Part shown: one piece after another, positions 53,412-62,680 of the stretch
Numbering within the stretch: the first letter of the stretch is position 1
Layout of the letters: every line of letters starts with the position of its first letter
NCBI RefSeq assembly: GCF_002208095.1
Contig: NZ_CP017990.1
Coordinates: 1,612,001 to 1,676,000, forward strand
Reading direction: 5' to 3'
DNA length: 64,000 nucleotides
From: Enterobacter cloacae complex sp. ECNIH7
GTDB lineage: Bacteria > Pseudomonadota > Gammaproteobacteria > Enterobacterales > Enterobacteriaceae
The notes under the pieces: generated by a model
The model's input: only the letters and a program-made list of their open reading frames with translations
What the model was told of the DNA's origin: nothing
Database searches by the model: none
Translations under genes and position numbers: made by a program

Positions 53412-54134
53412 ATGACACCAACCATAGACCTGCTCACATCCCACCGTTCCATTCGCCACTTCACCAATGAGCCGATTACCGAGGCGCAGCGCGAAGCGAT
53501 TATTAACAGCGCCAGGGCGACCTCCAGCTCCAGCTTCCTGCAGTGCAGCTCGATTATCCGCATCACCGATCCGGCCATGCGTGAACAGCTGGTCGCGCTG
53601 ACCGGCGGGCAGAAGCATGTGGCCCAGGCCGCGGAGTTCTGGGTGTTCTGCGCCGACTTTAACCGCCACCTGCAGATCTGCCCTGAGGCCGAGCTGGGGC
53701 TGGCCGAACAGCTGCTGCTGGGCGTGGTGGATACCGCACTGATGGCGCAAAACGCCTTTACGGCGGCGGAGTCGCTGGGTTTGGGCGGCGTCTACATCGG
53801 TGGCCTGCGTAACAACATTGAAAGCGTGACCGAGCTGCTGAAGCTGCCAAAACACGTTCTGCCGCTGTTCGGCCTGTGCCTCGGCTGGCCTGCGGATAAC
53901 CCGGATCTGAAGCCGCGCATTCCTGCCGCCATGCTGGTGCACGAAAACCACTACCAGCCGGTCGATCAGGACGTCCTGAATCAATATGATGAAGAACTGG
54001 CGAACTACTACCTGACGCGCGGCAGCAATAACCGTCGCGATACCTGGACTGACCATATTCGTCGCACCATCATTAAAGAAAACCGCCCGTTTATTCTTGA
54101 TTACCTGCACAAACAGGGCTGGGCGACGCGATAG
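53412..54134 (+). CDS. nfsA: Oxygen-insensitive NADPH nitroreductase NfsA
   Basis: FMN-dependent nitroreductase of 240 residues, equal to E. coli NfsA. It activates nitrofurans and reduces chromate. MTPTIDLLTSHRSIRHF starts the protein, with HRSIRHF supplying FMN contacts, and GGLRNNIESV and GLCLGWP are typical. Mutations here give nitrofurantoin resistance; the reading frame is intact. E. coli ybjC, which overlaps the nfsA promoter region, is missing. The next gene is rimK, about 70 bases away, as in E. coli. Confidence 0.96.
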   Translation: MTPTIDLLTSHRSIRHFTNEPITEAQREAIINSARATSSSSFLQCSSIIRITDPAMREQLVALTGGQKHVAQAAEFWVFCADFNRHLQICPEAELGLAEQLLLGVVDTALMAQNAFTAAESLGLGGVYIGGLRNNIESVTELLKLPKHVLPLFGLCLGWPADNPDLKPRIPAAMLVHENHYQPVDQDVLNQYDEELANYYLTRGSNNRRDTWTDHIRRTIIKENRPFILDYLHKQGWATR

Positions 54135-54203
54135 TCCATTCCGCCTGCGCCTGCCTGCGTATATGATATGCAGGCTTTTTCCATGTCTTCAGAGAGGTGC
54201 AGG

Positions 54204-55106
54204 GTGAAAATTGCCATATTGTCCCGGGATGGAACGCTCTATTCATGTAAGCGCCTGCGAGACGCGGCGGCGAAACGCGGGCATCAGGTTGAGATCCTCG
54301 ACCCGATGTCCTGCTATATGAACATTGACCCGGCCGCCTCGTCGATTCACTACAAAGGCCGCAAGCTGCCGCACTTTGATGCCGTGATCCCCCGCATCGG
54401 CTCCCAGATAACCTATTACGGCACCGCCGCGCTGCGCCAGTTCGAGATGCTGGGCAGCTATCCGCTCAACGAATCCGTCGCCATATCCCGCGCCCGCGAC
54501 AAGCTGCGCTCGCTGCAGCTCCTCGCCCGTCAGGGGATCGATCTCCCCGTCACGGGGATTGCCCATTCACCGGACGACACCAGCGATCTTATCGATATGG
54601 TGGGCGGCGCGCCTTTGGTGATTAAGCTGGTGGAAGGCACGCAGGGCATTGGCGTGGTGCTGGCGGAAACGCGTCAGGCGGCGGAGAGCGTGATTGACGC
54701 CTTTCGCGGCCTCAATGCCCACATTCTCGTGCAGGAGTACATCGAAGAGGCGAAAGGGCGCGATATTCGCTGCTTCGTGGTCGGCAATGAGGTGGTGGCG
54801 GCCATTGAGCGCCAGGCGAAAGAGGGCGATTTCCGCTCTAATCTTCACCGCGGCGGCGTGGCGCGGGTAGCCGATATTAGCGATCGCGAACGGGAAATTG
54901 CCGTCAAAGCGGCGCAAACCCTGGGGCTGGACGTGGCGGGCGTAGACCTTCTGCGGGCGACGCGCGGGCCGCTGGTCATGGAGGTGAACGCCTCGCCGGG
55001 GCTGGAAGGCGTGGAAAAAACCACGGGAGTCGATATTGCGGGTAAAATGATCGCATGGATCGAGCGTCATGCCACGCCGGGCTACTGTCTGAAAACGGGC
55101 GGTTAA
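54204..55106 (+). CDS. rimK: Ribosomal protein S6 glutamate ligase RimK
   Basis: An ATP-grasp ligase of 300 residues, equal to E. coli RimK. It adds glutamates to the C-terminus of ribosomal protein S6. The ATP-grasp regions are [38 protein letters not shown] and the Mg-binding [15 protein letters not shown]. The start is GTG at 54204, with GGTGCAGG just before it and family N-terminus [11 protein letters not shown] longer in-frame reading from 54168 is not supported. Confidence 0.95.
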   Translation: MKIAILSRDGTLYSCKRLRDAAAKRGHQVEILDPMSCYMNIDPAASSIHYKGRKLPHFDAVIPRIGSQITYYGTAALRQFEMLGSYPLNESVAISRARDKLRSLQLLARQGIDLPVTGIAHSPDDTSDLIDMVGGAPLVIKLVEGTQGIGVVLAETRQAAESVIDAFRGLNAHILVQEYIEEAKGRDIRCFVVGNEVVAAIERQAKEGDFRSNLHRGGVARVADISDREREIAVKAAQTLGLDVAGVDLLRATRGPLVMEVNASPGLEGVEKTTGVDIAGKMIAWIERHATPGYCLKTGG

Positions 55107-55169
55107 ATGGTATTGAACGCACTTTTTGCGTACCCTATGCACAGATTATATTGAAGAGGCTGCACAGCG

Positions 55170-55646
55170 ATGGATTTACAGGTCGTACCAACACTGGATA
55201 CGTTACGTCAATGGCTTGATGATGCCGGAATTACGTTCTTCGAATGCGATTCCTGCCAGGCGCTGCATCTGCCTCATATGCAGAATTTCGACGGCATTTT
55301 CGATGCCAAAATCGATCTCATTAACGACGTGATCCTTTTCTCCGCGCTGGCCGAAGTGAAGCCGTCCGCGCTGCTGGCGCTGGCCTCCGACCTGTCAGCG
55401 ATCAACGCCAGTTCTTTGACGGTGAAAGCATTTCTCGACATACAGGATGATAATCTGCCAAAACTGGTCGTTTGCCAGTCTTTATTCTCCGGTGCCGGGC
55501 TGTCGTTCAAGCAGTTCGCCTGGTTTATGCGCTTGAGCGAAGAGCAAATTTCCATGGTCATGATGGAAGCCAATGCACATCATCTGCTGTATAGCGCGGA
55601 AGATGATGCAGAGAATAATGATGCATCTCCCAATTTTCTTCACTAA
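55170..55646 (+). CDS. ybjN: YbjN family protein
   Basis: A 158-residue protein equal in length to E. coli YbjN, linked to motility, biofilm and stress phenotypes. It has a type III secretion chaperone-like fold in crystal structures, as I recall. No catalytic motif is visible. The acidic C-terminal tail (SAEDDAENNDASPN) is usual. It lies 63 bases after rimK on the same strand. E. coli has the same order. Confidence 0.9.
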   Translation: MDLQVVPTLDTLRQWLDDAGITFFECDSCQALHLPHMQNFDGIFDAKIDLINDVILFSALAEVKPSALLALASDLSAINASSLTVKAFLDIQDDNLPKLVVCQSLFSGAGLSFKQFAWFMRLSEEQISMVMMEANAHHLLYSAEDDAENNDASPNFLH

Positions 55647-55997
55647 GCCTGTCTGACTTTTGCGCAGTCGCTGCCATAGCGGCTGCAGAAGGCCATTTTT
55701 TCTGCTGCTTTTAACCTTTCTTTAAAGAATTTTTCACCTCCCTGAAGGCCGTTTCGGCTTATCACGTAGACATAACCTGCATAAAAAATTGATAAAAGGC
55801 GTTTTTTCGTCTGGGCTATAGCCGGAGACACGGGCTACAGTTATTCTTGCAATGCTTAAAAAAGCGAGCGGAAGCTGCCGGGTAAAGAGGTTTCTTTTTA
55901 TTTTGGGCAGAGCGACAAACTATGCATGATTATTGCATATCTTCAGATTGCACAGTTTTAGTTCGTTTGTTAACGAGCTTTCAGAAGGAATAAAGAT
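55647..55997. other. 351-base non-coding region before potF
   Basis: No convincing gene is present. A 62-codon frame on the minus strand (55643-55831) has no ribosome site that I can see. Visible elements are a palindrome, TATGCA-TGATTAT-TGCATA (55921-55939), about 60 bases before the potF start, and a ribosome site AGAAGGAA. The palindrome loosely resembles an ArgR box. The potF promoter must lie here. Confidence 0.55.
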
Positions 55998-57110
55998 ATG
56001 ATCGCCTTGAATAAAAAATGGTTATCGGGTCTGGTTGCGGGTGCTCTGATGGCCGTCTCTGCCGGCTCGCTCGCTGCGGAACAAAAAACGCTGCACGTTT
56101 ACAACTGGTCTGACTATATTGCGCCGGATACGGTGGCGAATTTTGAAAAAGAGACCGGCATTAAAGTGGTCTACGACGTATTCGATTCCAACGAAGTGCT
56201 GGAAGGAAAACTGATGGCGGGCAGCACCGGGTTTGATCTCGTGGTGCCTTCTGCAAGCTTCCTCGAGCGCCAGCTGACGGCAGGCGTCTTCCAGCCTCTG
56301 GACAAGAGCAAGTTACCGAACTGGAAAAACCTCGATCCGGAAGTGCTGAAGCTGGTGGCGAAGCATGACCCGGACAACAAATACGCGATGCCTTACCTGT
56401 GGGCGACCACCGGTATCGGCTACAACGTGGATAAAGTCAAAGCGGTGCTGGGCCCGGACGTCAAGCTGGACAGCTGGGACGTGGTGCTGAAGCCAGAAAA
56501 CCTTGAGAAGCTGAAAAGCTGCGGCGTCTCCTTCCTCGATGCGCCGGAAGAGATTTTCGCGACCGTGCTGAACTACCTGGGCAAAGACCCGAACAGCAGT
56601 AAAGCCGATGATTACACCGGCCCGGCGACCGATCTGCTGCTGAAGCTGCGTCCAAACATTCGTTACTTCCACTCGTCTCAGTACATTAACGACCTGGCGA
56701 ACGGCGACATCTGCGTCGCGATCGGCTGGGCTGGAGACGTGTGGCAGGCGGCTAACCGCGCGAAAGAGGCGAAAAACGGCGTGAACGTCTCTTACTTCAT
56801 TCCGAAAGAGGGGGCGCTGGCGTTCTTCGACGTCTTCGCGATGCCGGCTGACGCCAAAAACAAAGACGAAGCGTATCAGTTCCTCAACTACATGATGCGT
56901 CCTGAGGTGATCGCCCACATCAGTGACCACGTTTACTACGCGAACGGTAACAAGGCCTCCCTGCCGCTGGTAAGCGAAGAAATCCGTAATAACCCGGCTA
57001 TCTATCCGCCAGCGGATGTGTTCGCCAAGCTCTTCACCCTGAAAGTTCAGGATCCAAAAATTGACCGCGTGCGTACCCGCGCGTGGACCAAGGTGAAAAG
57101 CGGTAAATAA
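55998..57110 (+). CDS. potF: Putrescine-binding periplasmic protein PotF
   Basis: Substrate-binding protein of 370 residues, equal to E. coli PotF. The signal peptide covers residues 1-26 (cleavage after SLAA). HVYNWSDYIAPDTV, the first strand-loop, holds the Trp-Ser-Asp that contacts putrescine. DVFDSNEVLEGKLMAG and NDLANGDICVAIGWAGDV carry further binding residues, including Glu and Asp. It delivers putrescine to the PotGHI importer. A BIME-type repeat separates it from potG, as expected for uneven expression of binding protein and permease. Confidence 0.96.
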   Translation: MIALNKKWLSGLVAGALMAVSAGSLAAEQKTLHVYNWSDYIAPDTVANFEKETGIKVVYDVFDSNEVLEGKLMAGSTGFDLVVPSASFLERQLTAGVFQPLDKSKLPNWKNLDPEVLKLVAKHDPDNKYAMPYLWATTGIGYNVDKVKAVLGPDVKLDSWDVVLKPENLEKLKSCGVSFLDAPEEIFATVLNYLGKDPNSSKADDYTGPATDLLLKLRPNIRYFHSSQYINDLANGDICVAIGWAGDVWQAANRAKEAKNGVNVSYFIPKEGALAFFDVFAMPADAKNKDEAYQFLNYMMRPEVIAHISDHVYYANGNKASLPLVSEEIRNNPAIYPPADVFAKLFTLKVQDPKIDRVRTRAWTKVKSGK

Positions 57111-57125
57111 CGGCGTTGGGTATTG

Positions 57126-57198
57126 TTGCCCGGTGGCGCTATCGCTTACCGGGCCTTTACAACCCGTAGGCCGGGCAAGCGTTAGCGCCGCCCGGCGA
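57126..57198. repeat. BIME (two REP units) between potF and potG
   Basis: Two opposed REP-type hairpins lie within 73 bases. The first pairs GCCCGGT with ACCGGGC (57128-57154). The second pairs GCCGGGC with GCCCGGC (about 57170-57196). This is the classical E. coli REP family, distinct from the repeat seen at the seven other sites. It may protect the potF mRNA from 3' exonucleases. Confidence 0.85.
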
Positions 57199-57253
57199 TG
57201 CGCACCCTGACGGTGCGTTTGCACCAGTACTGATCTATGCCGGAGAACACCCC

Positions 57254-58387
57254 GTGAATGACGCGATCCCCCGCCCGCAGGCGAAAGTCCGTAAAGCGCT
57301 GACCCCGCTTCTTGAAATTCGTAACCTCACCAAATCTTTCGATGGCCAGCATGCCGTGGACGACGTCAGCCTGACTATCTATAAAGGCGAAATTTTTGCC
57401 CTTCTGGGGGCTTCTGGCTGCGGTAAATCGACCCTGCTGCGTATGCTGGCCGGTTTTGAACAGCCCACCGCCGGGCAAATCATGCTTGATGGCGTGGATC
57501 TCTCCAGCGTGCCGCCGTATCAGCGCCCGATTAACATGATGTTCCAGTCCTACGCGCTGTTCCCGCACATGACGGTGGAGCAGAACATCGCCTTTGGCCT
57601 GAAGCAGGACAAGCTGCCGAAGGCCGAAATTAACGCGCGCGTGGCCGAAATGCTGAGTCTGGTGCACATGCAGGAGTTCGCGAAGCGCAAACCGCACCAG
57701 CTCTCCGGTGGCCAGCGCCAGCGCGTGGCCCTGGCCCGCAGTCTGGCAAAACGCCCGAAACTGCTGCTGCTCGATGAGCCGATGGGCGCGCTGGATAAAA
57801 AGCTGCGCGACCGTATGCAGCTCGAAGTGGTGGATATCCTGGAGCGCGTGGGGGTGACCTGCGTGATGGTGACCCACGACCAGGAAGAGGCGATGACCAT
57901 GGCCGGGCGTATCGCGATCATGAACCGCGGGAAGTTCGTGCAGATCGGCGAGCCGGAAGAGATTTATGAGCACCCGACCACCCGCTACAGCGCGGAGTTT
58001 ATCGGCTCGGTCAACGTTTTCGAAGGGCTGCTGAAAGATCGTCAGGAGGATGGCCTGGTCATCGAATCGCCGGGGCTGCAGCATCCGCTTAAGGTCGATC
58101 CTGACAACTCGGTGGTGGATAACGTCCCGGTCTACGTCGCGCTGCGTCCGGAGAAAATCATGCTCTGCGAGGATCCGCCTGCCGATGGCTATAACTTTGC
58201 CGTGGGCGAAGTGGTGCACATTGCCTATCTGGGCGACCTGTCTATCTACCACGTGCGGCTGAAAAGCGGGCAGATGCTCAGCGCGCAGCTACAGAACGAA
58301 CATCGCTACCGCAAGGGGCAGCCGACCTGGGGTGACGAAGTGCGCCTGTGCTGGGACGCTGACAGTTGCGTCGTGCTGACGGTATAA
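57254..58387 (+). CDS. potG: Putrescine ABC importer ATPase PotG
   Basis: A 377-residue ATP-binding subunit equal in length to E. coli PotG. Walker A is GASGCGKS, the signature LSGGQRQR, Walker B LLLLDEPMGALD and the H-loop VMVTHDQEEA. A C-terminal TOBE domain (about 290-377) closes it. The GTG start at 57254 gives MNDAIPRPQAK, as in E. coli. It energises PotHI. Confidence 0.96.
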   Translation: MNDAIPRPQAKVRKALTPLLEIRNLTKSFDGQHAVDDVSLTIYKGEIFALLGASGCGKSTLLRMLAGFEQPTAGQIMLDGVDLSSVPPYQRPINMMFQSYALFPHMTVEQNIAFGLKQDKLPKAEINARVAEMLSLVHMQEFAKRKPHQLSGGQRQRVALARSLAKRPKLLLLDEPMGALDKKLRDRMQLEVVDILERVGVTCVMVTHDQEEAMTMAGRIAIMNRGKFVQIGEPEEIYEHPTTRYSAEFIGSVNVFEGLLKDRQEDGLVIESPGLQHPLKVDPDNSVVDNVPVYVALRPEKIMLCEDPPADGYNFAVGEVVHIAYLGDLSIYHVRLKSGQMLSAQLQNEHRYRKGQPTWGDEVRLCWDADSCVVLTV

Positions 58388-58397
58388 GGAGCGGCAA

Positions 58398-59351
58398 ATG
58401 AGTGCACTTGAACCTCCAGCCCGCGCAGAAAAGCCGGGCGGCCTTGCCCAGTGGCTGACGCGCATGCAGATGAAACACGGCCGCAAGCTGGTGATCGCCA
58501 TGCCGTACGTGTGGCTGATCCTGCTGTTCCTGCTGCCGTTTCTGATTGTTTTCAAGATAAGCCTGGCGGAAATGGCGCGGGCGATACCGCCTTACACCAA
58601 CCTGCTGGACTGGGCCGACGGGCAGCTTACGCTGACGCTTAACCTCGGCAACTTCCTGCAGCTCACCGACGACCCGCTCTATTTCGAAGCCTATCTGCAG
58701 TCGCTGCAGGTGGCGGCGATCTCGACGCTCTGCTGTCTGGTGATGGGCTACCCGCTGGCGTGGGCGGTGGCGCACAGCAAGCCGTCGACGCGAAACATCC
58801 TGCTGCTGCTGGTGATCCTGCCGTCGTGGACCTCGTTCCTGATCCGCGTTTATGCCTGGATGGGGATCCTGAAAAACAACGGCGTGCTGAATAACTTTCT
58901 CATGTGGCTTGGGGTTATCGATCAGCCGCTGACGATCCTGCACACCAACCTCGCGGTCTATATCGGCATTGTGTACGCCTACCTGCCGTTTATGGTGCTG
59001 CCGATCTATACGGCCCTGACGCGCATTGATTATTCGCTGGTGGAAGCGTCGCTCGATCTCGGCGCCCGCCCGTTAAAAACCTTCTTCAGCGTCATTGTCC
59101 CGCTGACCAAAGGCGGCATTATCGCCGGGTCAATGCTGGTCTTTATCCCGGCGGTCGGGGAGTTTGTGATCCCGGAACTGCTCGGCGGCCCGGACAGCAT
59201 CATGATTGGCCGCGTGCTGTGGCAGGAGTTCTTCAATAACCGCGACTGGCCGGTGGCATCGGCGGTGGCGATCGTGATGCTACTGCTGCTGATCGTGCCG
59301 ATCATGTGGTTCCACAAGCATCAGCAGAAACAGATGGGAGATCACGGATGA
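58398..59351 (+). CDS. potH: Putrescine ABC importer permease PotH
   Basis: Inner-membrane permease of 317 residues, same as E. coli PotH. It has about six helices, an N-terminal cytoplasmic tail and the EAA loop DYSLVEASLDLGARPLKTF. It lies 10 bases after potG (AAGGAG ribosome site) and overlaps potI by four bases (ATGA). Confidence 0.95.
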   Translation: MSALEPPARAEKPGGLAQWLTRMQMKHGRKLVIAMPYVWLILLFLLPFLIVFKISLAEMARAIPPYTNLLDWADGQLTLTLNLGNFLQLTDDPLYFEAYLQSLQVAAISTLCCLVMGYPLAWAVAHSKPSTRNILLLLVILPSWTSFLIRVYAWMGILKNNGVLNNFLMWLGVIDQPLTILHTNLAVYIGIVYAYLPFMVLPIYTALTRIDYSLVEASLDLGARPLKTFFSVIVPLTKGGIIAGSMLVFIPAVGEFVIPELLGGPDSIMIGRVLWQEFFNNRDWPVASAVAIVMLLLLIVPIMWFHKHQQKQMGDHG

Positions 59352-60193
59352 ACAACTTACCGGTAGTGCGCTCCCCGTGGCGAATTGCGATCCTGGTGAT
59401 TGGCTTTACCTTCCTGTATGCGCCGATGCTGATGCTGGTGATCTACTCCTTCAACAGCTCTAAGCTGGTAACGGTCTGGGCGGGCTGGTCGACTCGCTGG
59501 TACAGCGAGCTGTTCCACGACGATGCGATGATGAGCGCGGTGGGACTGAGCCTGACGATTGCCGCCCTGGCGGCGACAATGGCGTCGGTGCTGGGCACGA
59601 TCGCCGCGCTGGTGATGGTGCGCTTCGGGCGTTTTCGCGGCTCAAACGGGTTCGCCTTTATGATCACCGCGCCGCTGGTTATGCCGGACGTGATCACCGG
59701 ACTCGCGCTGCTGCTGCTGTTCGTGGCCCTGGCGCACGCCATCGGCTGGCCGGCGGATCGCGGCATGCTCACCATCTGGCTGGCGCACGTCACCTTCTGT
59801 ACGGCCTACGTGGCGGTAGTGATCTCCTCGCGCCTGCGCGAGCTGGATCGCTCCATTGAAGAGGCGGCGATGGATCTTGGCGCGACGCCTCTGAAGGTCT
59901 TTTTCATCATCACCCTGCCGATGATTATGCCGGCGGTGATCTCCGGCTGGCTGCTGGCGTTTACGCTGTCGCTGGACGATCTGGTTATCGCCAGCTTTGT
60001 CTCCGGACCGGGCGCGACGACGCTGCCGATGCTGGTCTTCTCCAGCGTGCGCATGGGGGTCAACCCGGAGATTAACGCCCTGGCTTCCATCATCCTCGGC
60101 GTGGTCGGAATTGTCGGATTTATCGCCTGGTATTTGATGGCGCGCGCGGAAAAACAGCGCGTGCGCGATATCCAGCGTGCAAGACGCGGCTGA
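59348..60193 (+). CDS. potI: Putrescine ABC importer permease PotI
   Basis: Second permease of the putrescine importer, 281 residues, equal to E. coli PotI. It has six helices and the EAA loop DRSIEEAAMDLGATPLKVFF. The start at 59348 overlaps the potH stop (ATGA) and gives MNNLPVVRSPWRI. It is the last gene of the operon, and a terminator follows. Confidence 0.95.
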   Translation: MNNLPVVRSPWRIAILVIGFTFLYAPMLMLVIYSFNSSKLVTVWAGWSTRWYSELFHDDAMMSAVGLSLTIAALAATMASVLGTIAALVMVRFGRFRGSNGFAFMITAPLVMPDVITGLALLLLFVALAHAIGWPADRGMLTIWLAHVTFCTAYVAVVISSRLRELDRSIEEAAMDLGATPLKVFFIITLPMIMPAVISGWLLAFTLSLDDLVIASFVSGPGATTLPMLVFSSVRMGVNPEINALASIILGVVGIVGFIAWYLMARAEKQRVRDIQRARRG

Positions 60194-60213
60194 AGGATTT
60201 AAAATTTCCAGTG

Positions 60214-60245
60214 ATGTGCCGCGCATGACGCGGCACTGTTTTTCA
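60214..60245 (+). terminator. Terminator after potI
   Basis: GTGCCGCG (60216-60223) pairs with CGCGGCAC (60229-60236) over a five-base loop, followed by TGTTTTTC. Confidence 0.9.
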
Positions 60246-60258
60246 GGGAAGTAAAACA

Positions 60259-60732
60259 TTGGGATTATTAAAAAAATCACGTACTACGCACGCGCGTCCT
60301 AACGTACCTGCACTGGTTCAGGTGGCGGCGCTCGCCATTATTATGATCCGCTGCCTGGACGTGCTGATGATTCTGAACACCCTGGGCGTGCGCGGCATCG
60401 GTGAATTCATTCACCGCAGCGTGCAGACGTGGAATCTGACGCTGGTCTTTTTGAGCAGCCTGGTGCTGGTGTTTATCGAGATCTACTGCGCGTTTTCGCT
60501 GGTCAAAGGGCGCAACTGGGCGCGCTGGGTCTATCTGCTGACGCAAATTACCGCCGCCAGCTATCTGTGGGCCGCCTCGCTGGGATACGGCTACCCGGAG
60601 CTGTTCAGCATTGCCGGGGAATCCAAACGCGAGATCCTGCGCGCGCTGTTTATGCAAAAACTGCCGGACATGCTGGTTCTGTTCCTGCTGTTTGTTCCCG
60701 CCTCCAGTCGGCGGTTCTTCCGCCTGCAATAA
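60259..60732 (+). CDS. ybjO: Inner membrane protein YbjO
   Basis: A 157-residue protein similar to E. coli YbjO (162) with four predicted helices: VQVAALAIIMIRCLDVLMIL, LTLVFLSSLVLVFIEIYCAF and a later pair. Function unknown. The start is TTG at 60259, with CAGGGAA about nine bases upstream; no ATG or GTG lies in frame nearby, and the E. coli protein begins five residues earlier. It lies just after the potI terminator and may be read by leak-through. Confidence 0.82.
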   Translation: MGLLKKSRTTHARPNVPALVQVAALAIIMIRCLDVLMILNTLGVRGIGEFIHRSVQTWNLTLVFLSSLVLVFIEIYCAFSLVKGRNWARWVYLLTQITAASYLWAASLGYGYPELFSIAGESKREILRALFMQKLPDMLVLFLLFVPASSRRFFRLQ

Positions 60733-60772
60733 TGTGTATAATCGCAGCCCTCGTGATTCTTAAGGTTTTCAT

Positions 60773-61900
60773 ATGCAGTGCGCACTCTATGACGCCGGAC
60801 GCTGCCGCTCCTGTCAGTGGATAGAACAGCCGGTTTCTCAACAACTCACCGCCAAAATGGCCGACCTGCAACAGCTGCTGGCAGCACACGCGGTGGGCGA
60901 GTGGTGCGCACCCGTCAGCGGCCCGGAGCTGGGCTTTCGTAATAAAGCCAAAATGGTGGTCAGCGGCAGCGTTGAAAAACCGCTGTTGGGGATGCTGCAC
61001 CGCGACGGCACGCCGGAAGACCTGACCAGCTGCCTGCTGTATCCCGCCTCGTTTGAGCCCGTCTTTGCCGCGCTGAAACCATTTATCGCGCGCGCGGGGT
61101 TAACGCCCTACAGCGTTGCCCGCAGGCGCGGCGAGCTGAAATACCTTCTGCTGACGGAAAGCCAACTCGACGGCGGCATGATGCTGCGCTTCGTGCTGCG
61201 TTCGGAAGCTAAGCTCGAGCAGCTGCGCGCGGCGCTGCCGTGGCTGCAGGAACAGCTGCCGCAGCTGAAGGTCATTACGGCGAATATTCAGCCGGTGCAT
61301 ATGGCGATCATGGAAGGGGAGAAAGAGATTTTCTTCACCGACCAGCACGCGCTGGCCGAAAGCTTCAACGGCGTGCCGCTGTGGATCCGCCCGCAAAGCT
61401 TCTTCCAGACCAACCCAACCGTGGCTAGCAGCCTGTACGCTACCGCCCGCGACTGGGTACGTGCGTTAAACATCCAGCATATGTGGGATCTCTTCTGCGG
61501 CGTGGGAGGCTTTGGCCTGCACTGCGCCACGCCCGAGATGCAGCTCACCGGAATAGAGATTTCTGCTGAAGCGATTGCCTGCGCGAAACAGTCTGCCGCC
61601 GGGCTGGGGTTAACGAATCTGCACTTCCAGGCGCTGGACTCCACGCAGTTTGCGACCGGCCAGGGCAACGTGCCGGAGCTGGTGCTGGTCAACCCGCCGC
61701 GCCGCGGCATCGGCAAGGCGCTGTGCGACTACCTGAGCCAGATGGCGCCCGAGTACATCGTCTATTCCAGCTGTAACGCCCAGACCATGGCGAAAGACAT
61801 TGCCAGCCTGCCGGGCTACCGCATTGAACGCGTTCAGCTTTTCGATATGTTCCCGCATACCGCGCATTATGAAGTGTTGACGCTGCTCGTGAAATCTTAA
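60773..61900 (+). CDS. rlmC: 23S rRNA (uracil-747-C5) methyltransferase RlmC
   Basis: A TrmA-family methyltransferase of 375 residues, equal to E. coli RlmC (RumB). It methylates U747 of 23S rRNA. Iron-sulfur ligands are Cys3, Cys11 and Cys14 in [14 protein letters not shown], with a fourth Cys further on. The SAM site is [13 protein letters not shown]. The catalytic Cys334 is in [11 protein letters not shown]. In E. coli the next genes are artJ and the art operon; here a two-component system follows. Confidence 0.95.
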   Translation: MQCALYDAGRCRSCQWIEQPVSQQLTAKMADLQQLLAAHAVGEWCAPVSGPELGFRNKAKMVVSGSVEKPLLGMLHRDGTPEDLTSCLLYPASFEPVFAALKPFIARAGLTPYSVARRRGELKYLLLTESQLDGGMMLRFVLRSEAKLEQLRAALPWLQEQLPQLKVITANIQPVHMAIMEGEKEIFFTDQHALAESFNGVPLWIRPQSFFQTNPTVASSLYATARDWVRALNIQHMWDLFCGVGGFGLHCATPEMQLTGIEISAEAIACAKQSAAGLGLTNLHFQALDSTQFATGQGNVPELVLVNPPRRGIGKALCDYLSQMAPEYIVYSSCNAQTMAKDIASLPGYRIERVQLFDMFPHTAHYEVLTLLVKS

Positions 61901-61972
61901 ACAAAATGTGAACTCTTCCCCCGCTCGAAATCAGGTAAGCTTACGTCATAAGAAATGATTGAAGGCTTACCC

Positions 61973-62680
61973 ATGAAGCAGATCCTGCTGGTGGAAGACG
62001 ACCATGATATCGCGGCGCTTCTGCGACTCAATTTAGAAGACGAAGGCTATGCCATCACCCACGAGCCCGACGGGGGCAAGGCCTTACTGCGTCTTGAAAA
62101 ACTGCCTTGGGATGCGGTGATCCTCGACCTGATGCTGCCCAGCGTTGACGGTCTGGAGATTTGCCGCCGTATCCGTCAGATGACGCGCTACCTGCCGGTG
62201 ATCATCATCAGCGCCCGCAGCAGCGAGACCGACCGCATTACCGGGCTGGAAACCGGCGCCGATGATTATCTGGCTAAGCCGTTCTCGGTGCAGGAACTCA
62301 TTGCGCGCATCAAAGCGCTGTTCCGCCGCCAGCAGGCGATGGGGCAGGTGCAAACCGACGGTCAAATTCAGGCCCACGGTCTGACCATCGATCCGCTGGC
62401 GCGCAGCGTGCTGCTTCACGGCCAGGTGGTGGATCTCACTCCGCGTGAATTCGAGCTGCTCTACTTCTTTGCCCGTCATCCCGGCGAGGTCTTTTCTCGT
62501 CTGGCGCTGCTGGAGCAGGTCTGGGGCTATCAGCACGAAGGCTATGAGCATACCGTTAACACCCATATCAACCGCCTGCGCATCAAGATTGAGAAGGACG
62601 CCGCCGAGCCGGAGATTATTCGCACCGTCTGGGGCAAGGGCTATAAATTTGCGGAGCCAAATCATGATGCGCCGCTTTAG
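61973..62680 (+). CDS. OmpR-family response regulator
   Basis: A 235-residue DNA-binding regulator. The receiver domain (1-120) has Asp9, Asp10, the phosphorylation site Asp52 in VILDLMLPS, and Lys in DYLAKPF. The winged-helix DNA-binding domain (about 135-235) has LTPREFELLYFFARHPG and VNTHINRLRIKIE. The start at 61973 has GAAGG seven bases before it; an ATG 18 bases earlier is possible. It overlaps the kinase gene by 17 bases. Targets unknown. No equivalent lies at this position in E. coli K-12. Confidence 0.93.
   Translation: MKQILLVEDDHDIAALLRLNLEDEGYAITHEPDGGKALLRLEKLPWDAVILDLMLPSVDGLEICRRIRQMTRYLPVIIISARSSETDRITGLETGADDYLAKPFSVQELIARIKALFRRQQAMGQVQTDGQIQAHGLTIDPLARSVLLHGQVVDLTPREFELLYFFARHPGEVFSRLALLEQVWGYQHEGYEHTVNTHINRLRIKIEKDAAEPEIIRTVWGKGYKFAEPNHDAPL

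Noticed and set aside
55643..55831. Sixty-two-codon minus-strand frame between ybjN and potF
   Set aside because: No ribosome site, overlap with the ybjN end and no recognised family; treated as non-coding.
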